From Tiliqua scincoides (Eukaryota > Chordata > Lepidosauria > Squamata > Scincidae): DNA of 64,000 bases. The notes under the pieces are model-generated. The model was not told the DNA's origin and did not search any database. It worked only from the letters and a program-made list of their open reading frames with translations. Positions 53,981 through 64,000 of the stretch are shown here, piece by piece. The position numbers and the translations under genes are program-made. Location: the NCBI RefSeq assembly GCF_035046505.1, contig NC_089821.1, positions 54,282,256 through 54,346,255 of the forward strand, given 5' to 3'. How positions within the stretch are numbered: position 1 is the first letter of the stretch; every line of letters starts with the position of its first letter.

Positions 53981-54253
53981 AGTAAATTCTTCATTACTGC
54001 TATGCCTTTTTGTCAGTGTTGGGATCTCTAGGCCAGGATTATACTACCCACTATGGTAGCACAGTACAGAGTGGAATTAAGCTATCTTTAAAATAAAAAT
54101 TGTCTGGGTTTTATTAAGCCATTAGTTTTTTTCCGTAGGACTTTTGTATTCAGGCTGAGGATGGTACTATTTCTTGGAAGAGTTTTGGGTGCTTTTTGGT
54201 AGTAACATACCACTTGCATCACTTACAACTTGTGTTTCTTTTTCTTTCTGTAG

Positions 54254-54660
54254 TGTATACCTCGGGATGAAATAGCTTGGATTAAACCAGCAAATGATAC
54301 CAATGAAGGAACACAATGGAGGATGCTCGAATAGATGGCTTCTTCCAGGTCTGATGAGGCAACTGAATCAAGAAGCTGAGCTTCCCCTGAGAGGCATTTA
54401 TAAGCCAAAGACCCTTAAAAGCAACAGCAGAAAGACTGAAAGCAAAGCGTGGCGGGTGCGCAGGGAGCCCGGCTTTGCAAAACATTTTCTATTTAAGACA
54501 TGCAAGGAATATGCAGCACCTGCAAAAAAAAGCTGTTTAAATTATTTGTAATATCTATATTTGTATTTATTTTGATAAATCTCTTTAAGCACGTTTGTCT
54601 TAAAATGGCTTCTAGCTTTTAAATGTGTCATTTTCAAATAAAAGCTTTTTTTATAACTAT
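54254..54660 (+). other. PHLDA2: Probable 3'UTR exon (exon 2) of PHLDA2
   Basis: A strong acceptor (TTTCTTTTTCTTTCTGTAG) precedes 54254 and AATAAA lies at 54637-54642. It has an unmistakable diverged partner at 4700-5126 on the other strand, in the same position relative to the left PHLDA2-like gene. Conserved blocks include 54296-54310 and 54536-54555. An open frame across it (54294-54551) is not conserved in the partner, so I treat the exon as untranslated. It lies between PHLDA2 exon 1 and the oppositely oriented SLC22A18 and shows no sign of belonging to another gene. Confidence 0.7.
54637..54642 (+). terminator. Polyadenylation signal of PHLDA2
   Basis: AATAAA followed by a T-rich stretch (54646-54652); cleavage is expected near 54655-54665. 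The spacing to the conserved block upstream matches the left gene. Confidence 0.6.
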
Positions 54661-55036
54661 GTTGCTCATTTGAAGCTCTTGTAATATTGTGCTTTTGGCT
54701 TCTAAACTGGAGTGAGATACTTCAGAAGCTCTTGAGCATCTGGTAAATGCTAGTATGTGGTGGTAAGCAAAATCTCTACACATAAACTGTGGGAACAGCC
54801 TTGTAAGAATGCAATAAATGTACATCTACTGTGGTCTGTTACCCTATGAGCAGCAGCCTCAGTGGGCCATACCACTGCTAAGTCCCACACACTTCCTTAA
54901 TCAGTGGCCAATAATGGCTGCCACTAGGATTATATTACTGAACTGGATCAAAAACCAATCCAGCATGAGCTCTACAACAAGAGATGAGTCACTATTTTTC
55001 TTTCATATTTCTGCCCTTCACATGGATCGACTAACC
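54661..55036. other. Intergenic DNA, nothing recognised
   Basis: Between the end of PHLDA2 and a hAT element. Confidence 0.4.
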
Positions 55037-55478
55037 CAGGGGCAGGAGGGCCACATCAGCTCTCTGACACTATGTTGGGGGCCGGGGAAAAAAGAATTTA
55101 CATTTAAAATTTGAATAAATTTACATGAGTTTACATAAATGAATATATTAAAGATGAACTTGTATGAATGAATGAAGGTCTTGCAATAGCTCAAGGTCTA
55201 TAAAAGGCCTTGCACAAAGCAAGGCTGGCCTTTCCTTTGCTGCCGCTACTGCATCACAGACGTGAAACGGCAAGCAGTGGAGGGAGCTTTCATCCCACAG
55301 CTCATGTGAGAGGTCAAACAGTTGCCCTCACGCTGAGAGCAGTTGCATCGGGCCACTGAGGCCTCCAACAAATCTCTGGAGGGCCAGAGACTCATTGGAG
55401 ACTGGGGGCCCCAAAGGGCCGCATTGAGAGGCTTCAAGGACCGCAAGTGGACCCAGGGCTGGGGTTTGGGCACCCCTG
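55037..55478. mobile_element. hAT non-autonomous element (family 4)
   Basis: Second copy of the element at 53318, with a shortened left end. Flanks GACTAACC (55029-55036) and GCCTAACC (55479-55486) form an 8-bp duplication with one mismatch. Confidence 0.8.
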
Positions 55479-55630
55479 GCCTAACCTAATCCAGACGACA
55501 GTACCACAAGTAGAGAAGTTGCACAGCATTCACAGCCAGAGCCTGTGCTGTCCAGCGACAGCGCTCCAGTCCTGGTGTTGGGCATTGTAAAAATGCCATA
55601 AGGCACTCCTGTGTTTGGGTGGGGTTTTGG

Positions 55631-55765
55631 AAGAACATAAGAACAGCCCCACTGGATCAGGCCATAGGCCCATCTAGTCCAGCTTCCTGTATCTCACAGT
55701 GGCCCACCAAATGCCCCAAGGAGCACACCAGATAACAAGAGACCTCATCCTGGTGCCCTCCCTTG
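55631..55765 (-). mobile_element. CR1 LINE 3' end
   Basis: AAGAACATAAGAACAGCCCC terminus and 3'UTR up to GGTGCCCTCCC; very similar to the 3' end of the CR1 at 12862. Confidence 0.85.
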
Positions 55766-56652
55766 AGGGAGACAAGTTTTGCTCAGAGAGTTTGTGAAGT
55801 ATACCCCACATTCAGTGTCTAAGTGTTGGGTCTGTGGATTACTGAATTAATGGTATGTGAAGCACTTTGAACACGAGAGCACTATTTAGTGTCAAATAAT
55901 ACAAATTATAGAACATGAAAGTAGTACAAAAATACTATGTGCACCTGGTTTTTTGATGGTAACAAAACCCATTTGTGAAACCATTTTTTGAAACCATGGT
56001 AGAATGGCCCAATTTTTCTGCTTAGCATGCAAAACAGATGTATATTTTTGAACCATAACTGCAAGTGGTACAATTTATTGCTAATTTGAAGCATGCTCTT
56101 CAAGTTATCTCAGTAAGGTAAAGCAATAAGGGGGAGGCTTAGTCTTGTTTTGTAATAGTGCACTTGTGTGTTCTGTATCCTCGTACAAGCAACACTGCTC
56201 TCAGTATAGCGTTATAGCTGTTTAGCTGCTTAAGTAACCAGATGGGTAAATAGGCCATACCCAAGTGTCAAATGGCCAGAACTGGACTGAAAAGAGCTCC
56301 TGTCACAACAGCTGAGCTAATCCACTGTGTAAGTGAGCGGACCCAGCTTTTCAAATACTGTTTCTGGTTTGCTGTACTTATGGCCAACTACTACGATCTG
56401 CCCAGAAGCTGCAATATCTATTAGTGCCTTCCTTCCAGCTGCTAATTATGCCTGCCTTAAAGAGAATGGCTGTGTGATTCAGGGAAAGGAGTAACTTGAG
56501 TTGAGATCATTAGCAATTAGCATTTACATAGTACCTTTGAATGGTCACACTGTTTTGCATATGCTATTTCTGGACCACTCCTTATGATAAGTAAGCTAAT
56601 ACTACCTTCTTATTGCAGACTGAGGCTGATAGTGGCTTCCTCAAGTCCACTC
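55766..56652. other. Intergenic DNA, nothing recognised
   Basis: No exon or repeat family seen. Confidence 0.35.
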
Positions 56653-56738
56653 AGGCAGCAATCCTATGCAGTTTGCTGAGTAAGCTCCATTGAAGACAAT
56701 GGGACTTACTTCTGAGGAGACAAGCTTAGGATTGTTAT
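56653..56738. mobile_element. Short palindromic MITE (family B)
   Basis: GCAGCAATCCTATGCA, GAGTAAGCTCCATTG, CAATGGGACTTACTTCTGAG and the end GCTTAGGATTG. Confidence 0.7.
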
Positions 56739-57440
56739 CTCAGTGAGTTTGTGGCTGTGTGAACCAAAGACTTCTTGGATCACAATCTTAAAGCCAAAAC
56801 TGATACTACTCTACTGCCACTCTAACCATGCAAGTGCTGCTGAAGACAGCAGCTGCACATCTAGCTTCTCAGAACTTATTAGTGTCCTAATGTCAAATGA
56901 TACTGAGCAGGAAATGGAAAAATGCAAAGCATTATGTCAGAAATCAGTTAAGCTGTTACAGAAGGAGAAGGGGGCAATAAGGCAGCCATATGTTTAGTAT
57001 TGCATCTAATTTGGCTCTTAGCCTCTCTGCACCAACTGTTGAGCCTCCCTAGCTTTTACCATCAGAAAACTGCTTGATCCATCTTCCTAAAAAAGCAGTT
57101 TTCTCTGGCATGCATTAATTCTGCACCATTTCTAAGCCTCCTGGAAACCACGCTGGCTTCTGTGCTGGGTGCTGCTTCCAGTGGCCCCAAACAGGGCTGC
57201 CTCCTTCCTTCCCTCTCAAAGGGGGGGGGGGGTGATGATGTCAGCACAATAACTTCTGGGGCGTTCGAAGACAGAGATGGCCCCAGGCAAGGAAAAATCC
57301 AGGTCTGCTTCTTTTGAATTCATCACAGAGCATTCTGTGGCATGCCACAGCAAAAAATATATTTCTGGCAGCATGTCAAAAGCTAATCATGTCAAACTCA
57401 TGGGGTGAAACCATAAGTCTATGGCAGAACCCTGCTTTGC
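56739..57440. other. Intergenic DNA, nothing recognised
   Basis: Includes a poly-G run near 57222-57231. Confidence 0.35.
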
Positions 57441-57443
57441 ATG

Positions 57444-57583
57444 GAGAAAGTTTCAGACTCTATCCCTGGCATTTCCTGTTGGGATTGGGAAAGACCCTTG
57501 CCTGAAATCCTAGAGAGCTTCTGCCAGTGTAAATACCACTACTAACCTAGATGGACCAGTGGAAGGCAGCTTCATATTCGGGA
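57444..57583 (+). mobile_element. tRNA-SINE body without head
   Basis: CTATCCCTGGCATTTCC, TGGGAAAGACCCTTGCCTGA, CTAGAGAGCTTCTGCCAG, CTAGATGGACCAGTGG and AGGCAGCTTCATAT match the 3' body of a common lizard SINE, in the opposite orientation to 25757-25950. Confidence 0.55.
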
Positions 57584-57909
57584 AGTGACCTGTCAGTCAA
57601 GGCTCAGTGCAGCACAGGCTGCATGGGTGGAAGTTTTCATGGGTGGACATTCTCATAGGGTACATACAATTGCACAAATAGGCAAAGATTTGCTCTTCTT
57701 TGCACGTGCTCCAGCTTGAGTTAAGCCACCTTCAACTTGGATAATAAAAAATGGAACACATATTCCAAACTTTTTCAGCAGCAATAAATGGATGTGCATC
57801 AGTGGACGCTCTGGCAGAAACATTTGTGATGACTGTTGGAAAGAACCCTTCAACTGTGGAGCCTTAAAAGACCTTTGGAGTGGTTGCAAGTGGTGATGCT
57901 GAATATTTA

Positions 57910-58099
57910 GATAAAGCTTTTATGCTTTATTAGTGGGTCCAGCATCAACAGTAATATGTATAATACACTATAGTGTGTCAGGATGCTGATTTAAATTAGA
58001 CTATTTTTTTTATCATACAGGTCAATTGAATTAAAAGTCCTAAAATACAATGAAAATATCACAAGCTTTGCTCTTATTTACCACTACTTGTGGAATTGG
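57910..58099 (-). other. 3'UTR of SLC22A18 (inferred)
   Basis: On the minus strand AATAAA occurs at 57931-57926, about 170 bases past the stop codon, in A/T-rich DNA. The end is estimated. Confidence 0.45.
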
Positions 58100-58287
58100 T
58101 TATTGAACTTTTCTTTCTTTCTGAAGGATCCTCTTTTTTAACAGGTAGAAAAACAGGAATGCATTGACTGCCAGATTTAAGTAACCAAAGGATGAGACCC
58201 CAAATCTTCTGTACAAAACCCCTCCTATTGTTGGACCTATTGTTCGTGTCAACGGCATGACAGATGCACTGATTCCCAGCATGGTAC
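58100..58287 (-). CDS. SLC22A18: SLC22A18, last coding exon
   Basis: The exon encodes GTMLGISASVMPLTRTIGP, TIGGVLYRRFGVSSFGYLN and a final hydrophobic segment AVNAFLFFYLL ending KKRILQKERKVQ. This is the C terminus of SLC22A18, a 12-helix major-facilitator transporter of organic cations; human reads TMLGLCASVQPLLRTLGPT, then VGGLLYRSFGV and ends QRKDKVR. The acceptor CTCTCCTAG/GT fits, and the split Gly codon (phase 1) joins exactly to the exon at 63693-63813. The frame starts after the acceptor at 58287, not at the upstream ATG. It is convergent with PHLDA2, as in mammals. Confidence 0.92.
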
Positions 58288-58601
58288 CTAGGAGAGAAAG
58301 TGAAGAAAAACTATGGTATAGATCAACATGACTTTTAACACTTGCTTCCAATACTAATGTCTTAAATGGATATATGTCCCAAGCATTTCTACAATCAGCA
58401 CGTGCACATCAATCCAAAACATTGTACAGCTGGATCAGCCTAATATTGTTATGCTACAGAAATGAATAAATCCCCATCTAAAGAACTTACTTCTCTGCAT
58501 AACAAATATTCATGTCTGGTTCTATACTATACTACAGTGCTGGGACACAGAAGACACCCCCTCCAGTAAATGTAGGGACCAAGGATTCTTATGACAAACC
58601 A

Positions 58602-59080
58602 TGATGGCATCCGTCAGTCTCAGAAGACTATGGTATCACGCTCTGAATAGTGGTTCTGGAATAGAGTGTCCTCTCCAGTGCACGAAGCCTGGGTATAGTA
58701 GATATGGAGGATAGACAGTTACCCATGCAGCAAATCCCCCCTCTCCATGTCACTGGAATGGTCCAATGGAAAGGCAGAGGCCAATATGGTTGGTTCCAGT
58801 GGTGTTGCAAGAGTTGCCAGAACGTGATTGTGTTCAGCCATGAACTGCCTCAGGGACTCCAGCTCCGGATTTTGCCTTGAGGTTGACTCCTGAAGCCTTT
58901 TCCATAACTAGATGTAGCCACAAGGCAGTGGAGCTTTGGGATCAGTTTTCCTTCTCTCAGATGAGCTGCCTTCCCAGGCTAAGGAGTCCCATCTACCCGG
59001 TGGCGGTGGCTGTTTAGTCGCCTCTTACGACAAGTACAGCCAAACTGAGGGCCTATTCTTATCCTCCAGCCCCCAGGGGT
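58602..59080. repeat. Dispersed repeat in the SLC22A18 intron, related to the LINE fragment at 46838
   Basis: CAGTCTCAGAAGACTATGG and TATCACGCTCTGAA recur at about 46850-46880. It then contains AGTCGCCTCTTACGACAAG and GGGCCTATTCTTATCC, a motif found at one end of several animal retrotransposons. No open frame. Confidence 0.5.
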
Positions 59081-60185
59081 ATTATGACAAAGCAAGTAGC
59101 TAAGGGACCATATTTCTAGCTAAACACATCCAAGGGAATTTTCTTTTGTTTGTTCCTCTTTTACTCCAAAACCACTTGCAAACCCCACCAGTTAGCGATG
59201 CAATGCATTGGGGGCTTTGTGAGTTTTGTTCCTGAGTAGAACCCCAGCTCCATCTGCCAGTTCTGCTGGTTGCTGTATCCATTTGATTCAGCTTTGCTTT
59301 CCAACCAGGATCAGACATTTTCAATCAGCCTGCTTGTATTTGTTTTACCCCCTCCTCTTTATGTCCCTTGTCTTTTGGACTTTTAATAAACTAGTTACAT
59401 TTTGACTCTTGGCCTGCCTAGTCCATGTTTATGGGTGATCCAGTAGGTTGTCATGCATCTTTGCCCTGCAGATGCTTCTGTGCATTTAATCATTTATAGG
59501 AATCCCTTGCGTTCAGTGCTCTCCTGGGAGTGTCTTTTTCCCCAGATGACCCCTTCTGCATGATCTCTGTAACCTGGGATGCTGGCAGCAGTTGAAACTA
59601 CCATAGTTCTCCCCCATTCAGTCACTGATCCAGTTAAAGGGAAGCAAGGAGCAGGAAATGGTGTGTGCGCACCAACCATTAGGTCAAGGGTGTCAAACAT
59701 AAGGTCTATAACTCCACCCTCCACACTGGTCCTCAGGTACGCTGTTATTTTGTTAATAAAGTTGTGGCCAACTTTCTAATCCACATACAGTTGTCTCTTA
59801 TTTTCCTGTGCAAAGTACAGTCCTTCTAGAATGGAATAGTTACTGGCCATTAGAGAAAGACCATCATCTTTTGCTCTTGTCACCTTCTCAGTTACATAGA
59901 AGGTGCAGCACCTGAAAACCATTTGAATTCATTCACTCATTTGATCATAGCAACAGGGATTGAGATCACAAGCATGTCAGGGGAAATTGTACCCAGTCAA
60001 AATGTCAATCTCAGCCATTGTACCTTCTCCACAACAGTGATGCAGCTCCAGTCTACCTGTCACTGCCCCAGAGCTTCTAATCCATCTCTGGTGAGAGAGG
60101 GGTATGCAAAAACAAGTGGCCAGGTATGAACTTGCAGGCAGGGTTCCTAGGCTTCCACTCAACTCAACTCCAGAACTCTTTCATA
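59081..60185. other. SLC22A18 intron, nothing recognised
   Basis: No exon with correct splice signals seen. Confidence 0.35.
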
Positions 60186-60193
60186 ATCTAGAA

Positions 60194-60395
60194 CAGTGGT
60201 TCCCAAACTTCCACAGGGAAGTTGGGAACCACATAAGTTTTTGTGGGGGAGGGGCAATGGCAGCACCATCTGTCAATTTAAAACTTGTTTTAAAAAAATG
60301 TAGTAACGTGGTTTGTAGGAAAATATGGGGGAGCGGAATCGGGCATCTTGCCCCAGCCTTAGTGGCCCTCATCCCCCCCCCACCAGTATTAAGTG
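60194..60395. mobile_element. hAT-like fragment with hairpin end
   Basis: CAGTGGTTCCCAAACTTCC is immediately followed by its inverted echo GGAAGTTGGGAACCAC, then a GC-rich stretch. It resembles the hAT left ends at 34449 and 44922; the right end is absent. Confidence 0.4.
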
Positions 60396-60696
60396 TGAGC
60401 TTGATCTAATACACAGTTTTATTCTAACAGGGTCAGTTGTGTAACAAACAGGGCTTAAAAATTGTGGAACAGGAGAACGGATAACCTGAGGGCTATGAGC
60501 CACTAGATAGCTTCAGCAACTCTTCACTTGACATCTTGAAAGAATCTGATGGGGGTGGTTGAAAGTGTTTTGAAAGGTGAACTTTCCTTGACTTTTTTCC
60601 AAGGTACACAGGTGGCTGGAATCACCATGTTGGGAGACTCCTTTCGTTTTATGTCGCTTACATTATCTGGAAAATTTTGCTTTTAGGAAAACTCAT

Positions 60697-60905
60697 GAGA
60701 ACATAAGAAGAGCCCTGCTGGATGCAGCCAAAGGCCTATCTAGTCCAGCTTCCTGTATCTCACATTGGCCCACCAGATGCCTCAGAGAGCACACAAGACA
60801 ACAAGATACCTGCTTTCTGGTGCCACTCCATCGCACCTGGCATTTGGAGGTAGCCAATTTCTAAAACCAGGAGGTTGCACATACCCAGCATGGGCTACAC
60901 ATACT
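60697..60905 (-). mobile_element. CR1 LINE 3' end (older subfamily)
   Basis: GAGAACATAAGAAGAGCCCTG terminus (first 20 bases apply), 3'UTR, ending near GGAGGTTGCACATACCC. More diverged than 12862. Confidence 0.75.
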
Positions 60906-61262
60906 CATCAAAACTCCTTTTATCTGATGAGAAAAGCAATATATGAAATAATTGCACTAGGTTTCAAAAATTCTTTTGAAGATGCATTATTTAAAAAGTA
61001 ACAAATGAAAATATTTTCAGCCGGGAATGTATGGTTTAAGGCTGTAAAGGAGGGGAATTTGTTTAAGTAAATCCATGGATAGGTTAAGTAACATGTAGCT
61101 CCACCCAAGAACAGTAATGGGTATTCATGCATTTTAATAGATGTGTGAGTCACCCACACTGCATTAATTGCTAGAAACTCCTTTAATAAAAGCAGTTTAA
61201 ATACCTTTATCTCCTAGTCTGAAGCCCAAGCCTCCCCACATTCCAGTACTGTATAACTAACA

Positions 61263-61810
61263 CCTATCATCCCAATCCTAAATAACCCCCCCCCCAGATG
61301 CTGCCTCACCAAAGGAGTGTCTGTTGTATGCTGGGGGTGTAGTTAGGAATCCTCCTCTAGGTAAGGGAACATTTGCTTGCTATCTCAGAGCAATCCTCCA
61401 CTGCCCCAATGAGTTCTCTCAGAACTGTGTCAGTTATTTTGCTTGCACAAATCCAGGCGAGTAAATGAGAGGGAACAGCATTAAGATCTTGACACATGCC
61501 CATGCTGCAGGGATCCCCTTCCGGTTTTGCCTCCCACAAGTCTTTTCCCCATGCAGAAACTCCCCCATTCCTCCCCCTCCATGCCATGCCCCGTCCCACC
61601 CATCTTCTGCCCTGACTGCTGGTTTACCTTTGCTCTTGAGTGTGGCTGACTCAGGCAGTATGCCTCTGGAACTGCTGCTGTTTGCAGTGGTGGCCCCAAA
61701 ATGGCAACTGGCAGTGCGCTGTGCATGCTGCTCTACAGCCCTTTATGATAGCGGAACTGTGTTCCACTGTTGTAAAGAGCTGCATAGCCTTAGCTAGGAT
61801 TGGGCTGTTA
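61263..61810. mobile_element. MITE-like element containing repeat C
   Basis: Begins near ATCCCAATCCTAAATAACC and ends CTAGGATTGGGCTGTTA, imperfect inverted ends; length about 540 bp. The right half (CTGTTTGCAGTGGTGGCC, TGTTCCACTGTTG) is shared with 4150-4316. Confidence 0.5.
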
Positions 61811-63061
61811 CTTTCATAGCTGAAAGCTTTTGATTTTCTTGTTGGAATATACAAGCTGTAGTCTTTTAAGTTCAAGGAAGCTGCATGCTTCAGTTCAGAC
61901 CAAAACATCCTTTGTTAAATATAGCACAGATTCCAGACATGTTTCTGCCAGCAAATCCTGATCTGCATCATCTCTCTGTTATCCTTGTGCTTGGTACACC
62001 CACAACTCCTCAAATGAAAAATCACCCCTTATCTGCAACATATAAAGAGCCTTTCATTCATCTGCATGATCTTCTCCTTTGCTCCCTTGGAGCTGTATTA
62101 CCAGTGTTTTGCAGACATTGGCAAGTCTTTGAATTAAGACCTAATAATCTATGCAAATCAGACTTGAGATGAGACCATAGAATTAGCTTTCATATGTGAA
62201 TGACTGAGGCTGGCCTCTGGGCTCAGGAAGTGAGCAGAGCAGGCTCCATTCCCCTTACAAAAGCCCTTTTGAGAAGATACCTGAACCAGTTTCAGATGCT
62301 GCTTTCAAGCCCTCCCCCTGAATGTCTTCACTTCAGAACCACAGGTTTGCAATAAGTGAGAGTTCAGAAGGTTCAGATTATAATGCAAATTGGTGTAGAA
62401 ACCCAAACCTTAATTTTAGGTGCAATTTCTTGATGTGATTCACCAGAAGAATGTACAGTAATTGTTGGAATAACCATGGGAATATCCAGGGAAATGTACA
62501 AGTGCAAGATGTATATGACTGGAGACAGGCAAAAAGGGGGTCAGGTTTCACTTTCCATAGCGTACAGGGTGTGTTTGGTTAAATCCCACATTTGCCTCTG
62601 ATCAAACCATTTTTGCTGGTTTAAAACCTGCAAAACCTGTGAGAGAAGTGTACACAAAGTGATGTGATCTCTGGTTCAAATCACCTTCAACTCTCTGAAA
62701 ATACTATTGTCTGTCTCCTGTCAGCTAAGTGACAATTTCAATGGACAGAAACATGTATCTATAAAACAGCAGCCAGGGACATTGCTAACCAGTACTATGA
62801 AGTTTGCATGCGTCAATTATGGTTTCTTGAAGCATTACAGGTACCCCTTGCATATGTGACCATAACTGTGCTGGCCCTTAAGCAAGTGCCTTGGGAGTAT
62901 ATGAAGGCCAGAGCCAGGCTCCTGTCATGCAAAGATGCAGTTCGTAAGAACAATGCTACTATATATAGTTACATGCATGGTGAATATTACATGCATATTA
63001 CATGCAATATGCAATATGCATACATTTGCATACATATGCAATACATGCAATATTACATGCA
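61811..63061. other. SLC22A18 intron, nothing recognised
   Basis: Unique-looking DNA. From about 62960 it becomes rich in GCATGT/ATGCAT-type words. Confidence 0.35.
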
Positions 63062-63111
63062 TGGTGGATATCATGCTGGTCACTTATGGTGGATATCATG
63101 CTGGTCACTTA
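62975..63111. repeat. ATGCA-rich stretch and a 25-bp tandem pair
   Basis: Repeated ATTACATGCA and ATATGCAATA-type words (62975-63065) lead into two exact tandem copies of a 25-bp unit that begins TGGTGGATATCATGCTGG (63062-63111). Confidence 0.7.
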
Positions 63112-63692
63112 TATAGCCCTGATGACAAAGTGTTGGTTCACACAAACAGTACCTGTGTGTGTACTGTGCATGAGTGCTGCTTGGGCATGAGTCCAGTGGT
63201 GATTTTCTACATGCATCTGAGGTCCTTGAGTGATATGAGGCCTGTGTCATCTCTGCCCTAACTCCAATCAGAGGACATGGCATAAATTAGAACCAATAAT
63301 ATTTATCTCCCAAAATGCTGCAAAATTCTACCACTTGCTTTGCTGCTGGCTTGTTAACTAATATGGGTCACTGCCTTCCTTGCAGGCATCCTCATAATTC
63401 CAGACCTCCTGATTCTAACCAGTATTCATTGGCTTGGCAAACAGACAAGCCCAATATAGGTTACCCTTTGTTCTAAGACAAATTATGTGAGATGTGCAGA
63501 GGCTTTGGAACTTGGCATTCTTCCTGCAGAGCTCAAAGATTTGGCTGGCATCAAAAAAGCTCCTTGGCAGAACATGAACCACAGACTTGCCAACTCATAG
63601 TTTCTCAGTGCAGTGAACCAGAACCAAGCAAAGCATCCAACAGCTTCAGTAGGACCACAAGGAGGAAAATGGGGAGCACAAACAAGTTTTAC

Positions 63693-63813
63693 CAGTGTCA
63701 GATGCAGGGACAGACTTGGTCAGGATCATGTCGGTAATGATGCCCACAGTAGAGAACGAGAACACCATGGGGAGCACAATGATGCAGTAATGGAGCACAT
63801 TGGTCATTAGGAC
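63693..63813 (-). CDS. SLC22A18: SLC22A18, penultimate coding exon
   Basis: This 121-base exon encodes VLMTNVLHYCIIVLPMVFS, FSTVGIITDMILTKSVPAS and DT plus the first base of Gly. It matches the human segment VFHFCLLVPGLVFSLCTLN...SMLIKAVSTSDTG, which holds one membrane helix and the following loop. Acceptor CTCCTAG/GTC (phase 0) and donor ACTG/GTAAAAC (phase 1) are both canonical. It joins in frame to the last exon, 5.4 kb away. The upstream exons lie beyond the right edge of the window. Confidence 0.9.
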
Positions 63814-64000
63814 CTAGGAGATAGGACAAAGGAGCAAAGGCTGTTAGAACACCAGGATCTCCGGATTTTATTAATTGATCTAAAATAAAAACTGACTTAT
63901 CAGGCCAGGTCTTCCATATAAAGGATTCCTTCCCAATCTTCAATTCTGGATTGGCCCACAATGTCAATTTAGTGTGCAAATAAGGTTCAATTTTATATTT

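Noticed and set aside
54294-54551. 85-codon frame in the PHLDA2 3'UTR exon as coding sequence.
   Set aside because: It lies after the PHLDA2 stop codon, and the frame is interrupted in the homologous exon on the left.

Overview
The window looks like vertebrate genomic DNA from a reptile, most probably a squamate. Host exons are sparse and intron-bearing. The DNA between them is packed with a CR1 LINE whose second ORF is intact, CR1 3' ends, a Sauria-type tRNA SINE, hAT elements, short palindromic MITEs and a class III (ERVL-like) retroviral fossil. I saw no bacterial-style operons, CRISPR array or tRNA/rRNA gene.

Host genes. Two genes of the PHLDA2 type lie in opposite orientation about 42 kb apart. 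The right one has exon 1 at about 50457-50961 and a probable 3'UTR exon at 54254-54660, both on the plus strand. It sits tail-to-tail with the last two coding exons of SLC22A18 (63693-63813 and 58100-58287, minus strand), the same arrangement as SLC22A18-PHLDA2 in mammals, so I take it as the orthologous PHLDA2. The left one has exon 1 at 8244-7740 and a probable 3'UTR exon at about 5126-4700, both on the minus strand, and encodes exactly the same 141-residue protein.

Main observation. Exon 1, the whole coding region and the start of intron 1 read as identical in the two genes over about 950 bp, apart from one 181-bp tandem-repeat difference. The 3'UTR exons are clearly homologous but well diverged, and the sequence upstream of the start region is different. 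This pattern fits an old inverted duplication whose coding exon was recently homogenised by gene conversion. An assembly error must be excluded.

Layout. 1-4.7 kb: hAT and SINE debris. 4.7-8.5 kb: left PHLDA2-like gene with a CR1 3' end in its intron and a CpG-rich start. 8.5-12.9 kb: nested hATs, MITEs and an L2-like tail. 12.9-16.2 kb: CR1 with intact ORF2 (960 aa). 16.2-46 kb: gene-poor DNA with hATs, MITEs, tRNA SINEs, CR1 tails and one solo ERVL-like LTR. 46-49.9 kb: mariner-like MITE, LINE fragment and ERVL-like fossil with a dUTPase remnant and an LTR. 50.2-54.7 kb: PHLDA2. 55-58 kb: hAT, CR1 and SINE. 57.9-64 kb: 3' part of SLC22A18, whose intron carries further repeats.

All comparisons were made by eye; repeat family names are my recognition and were not checked against a library.
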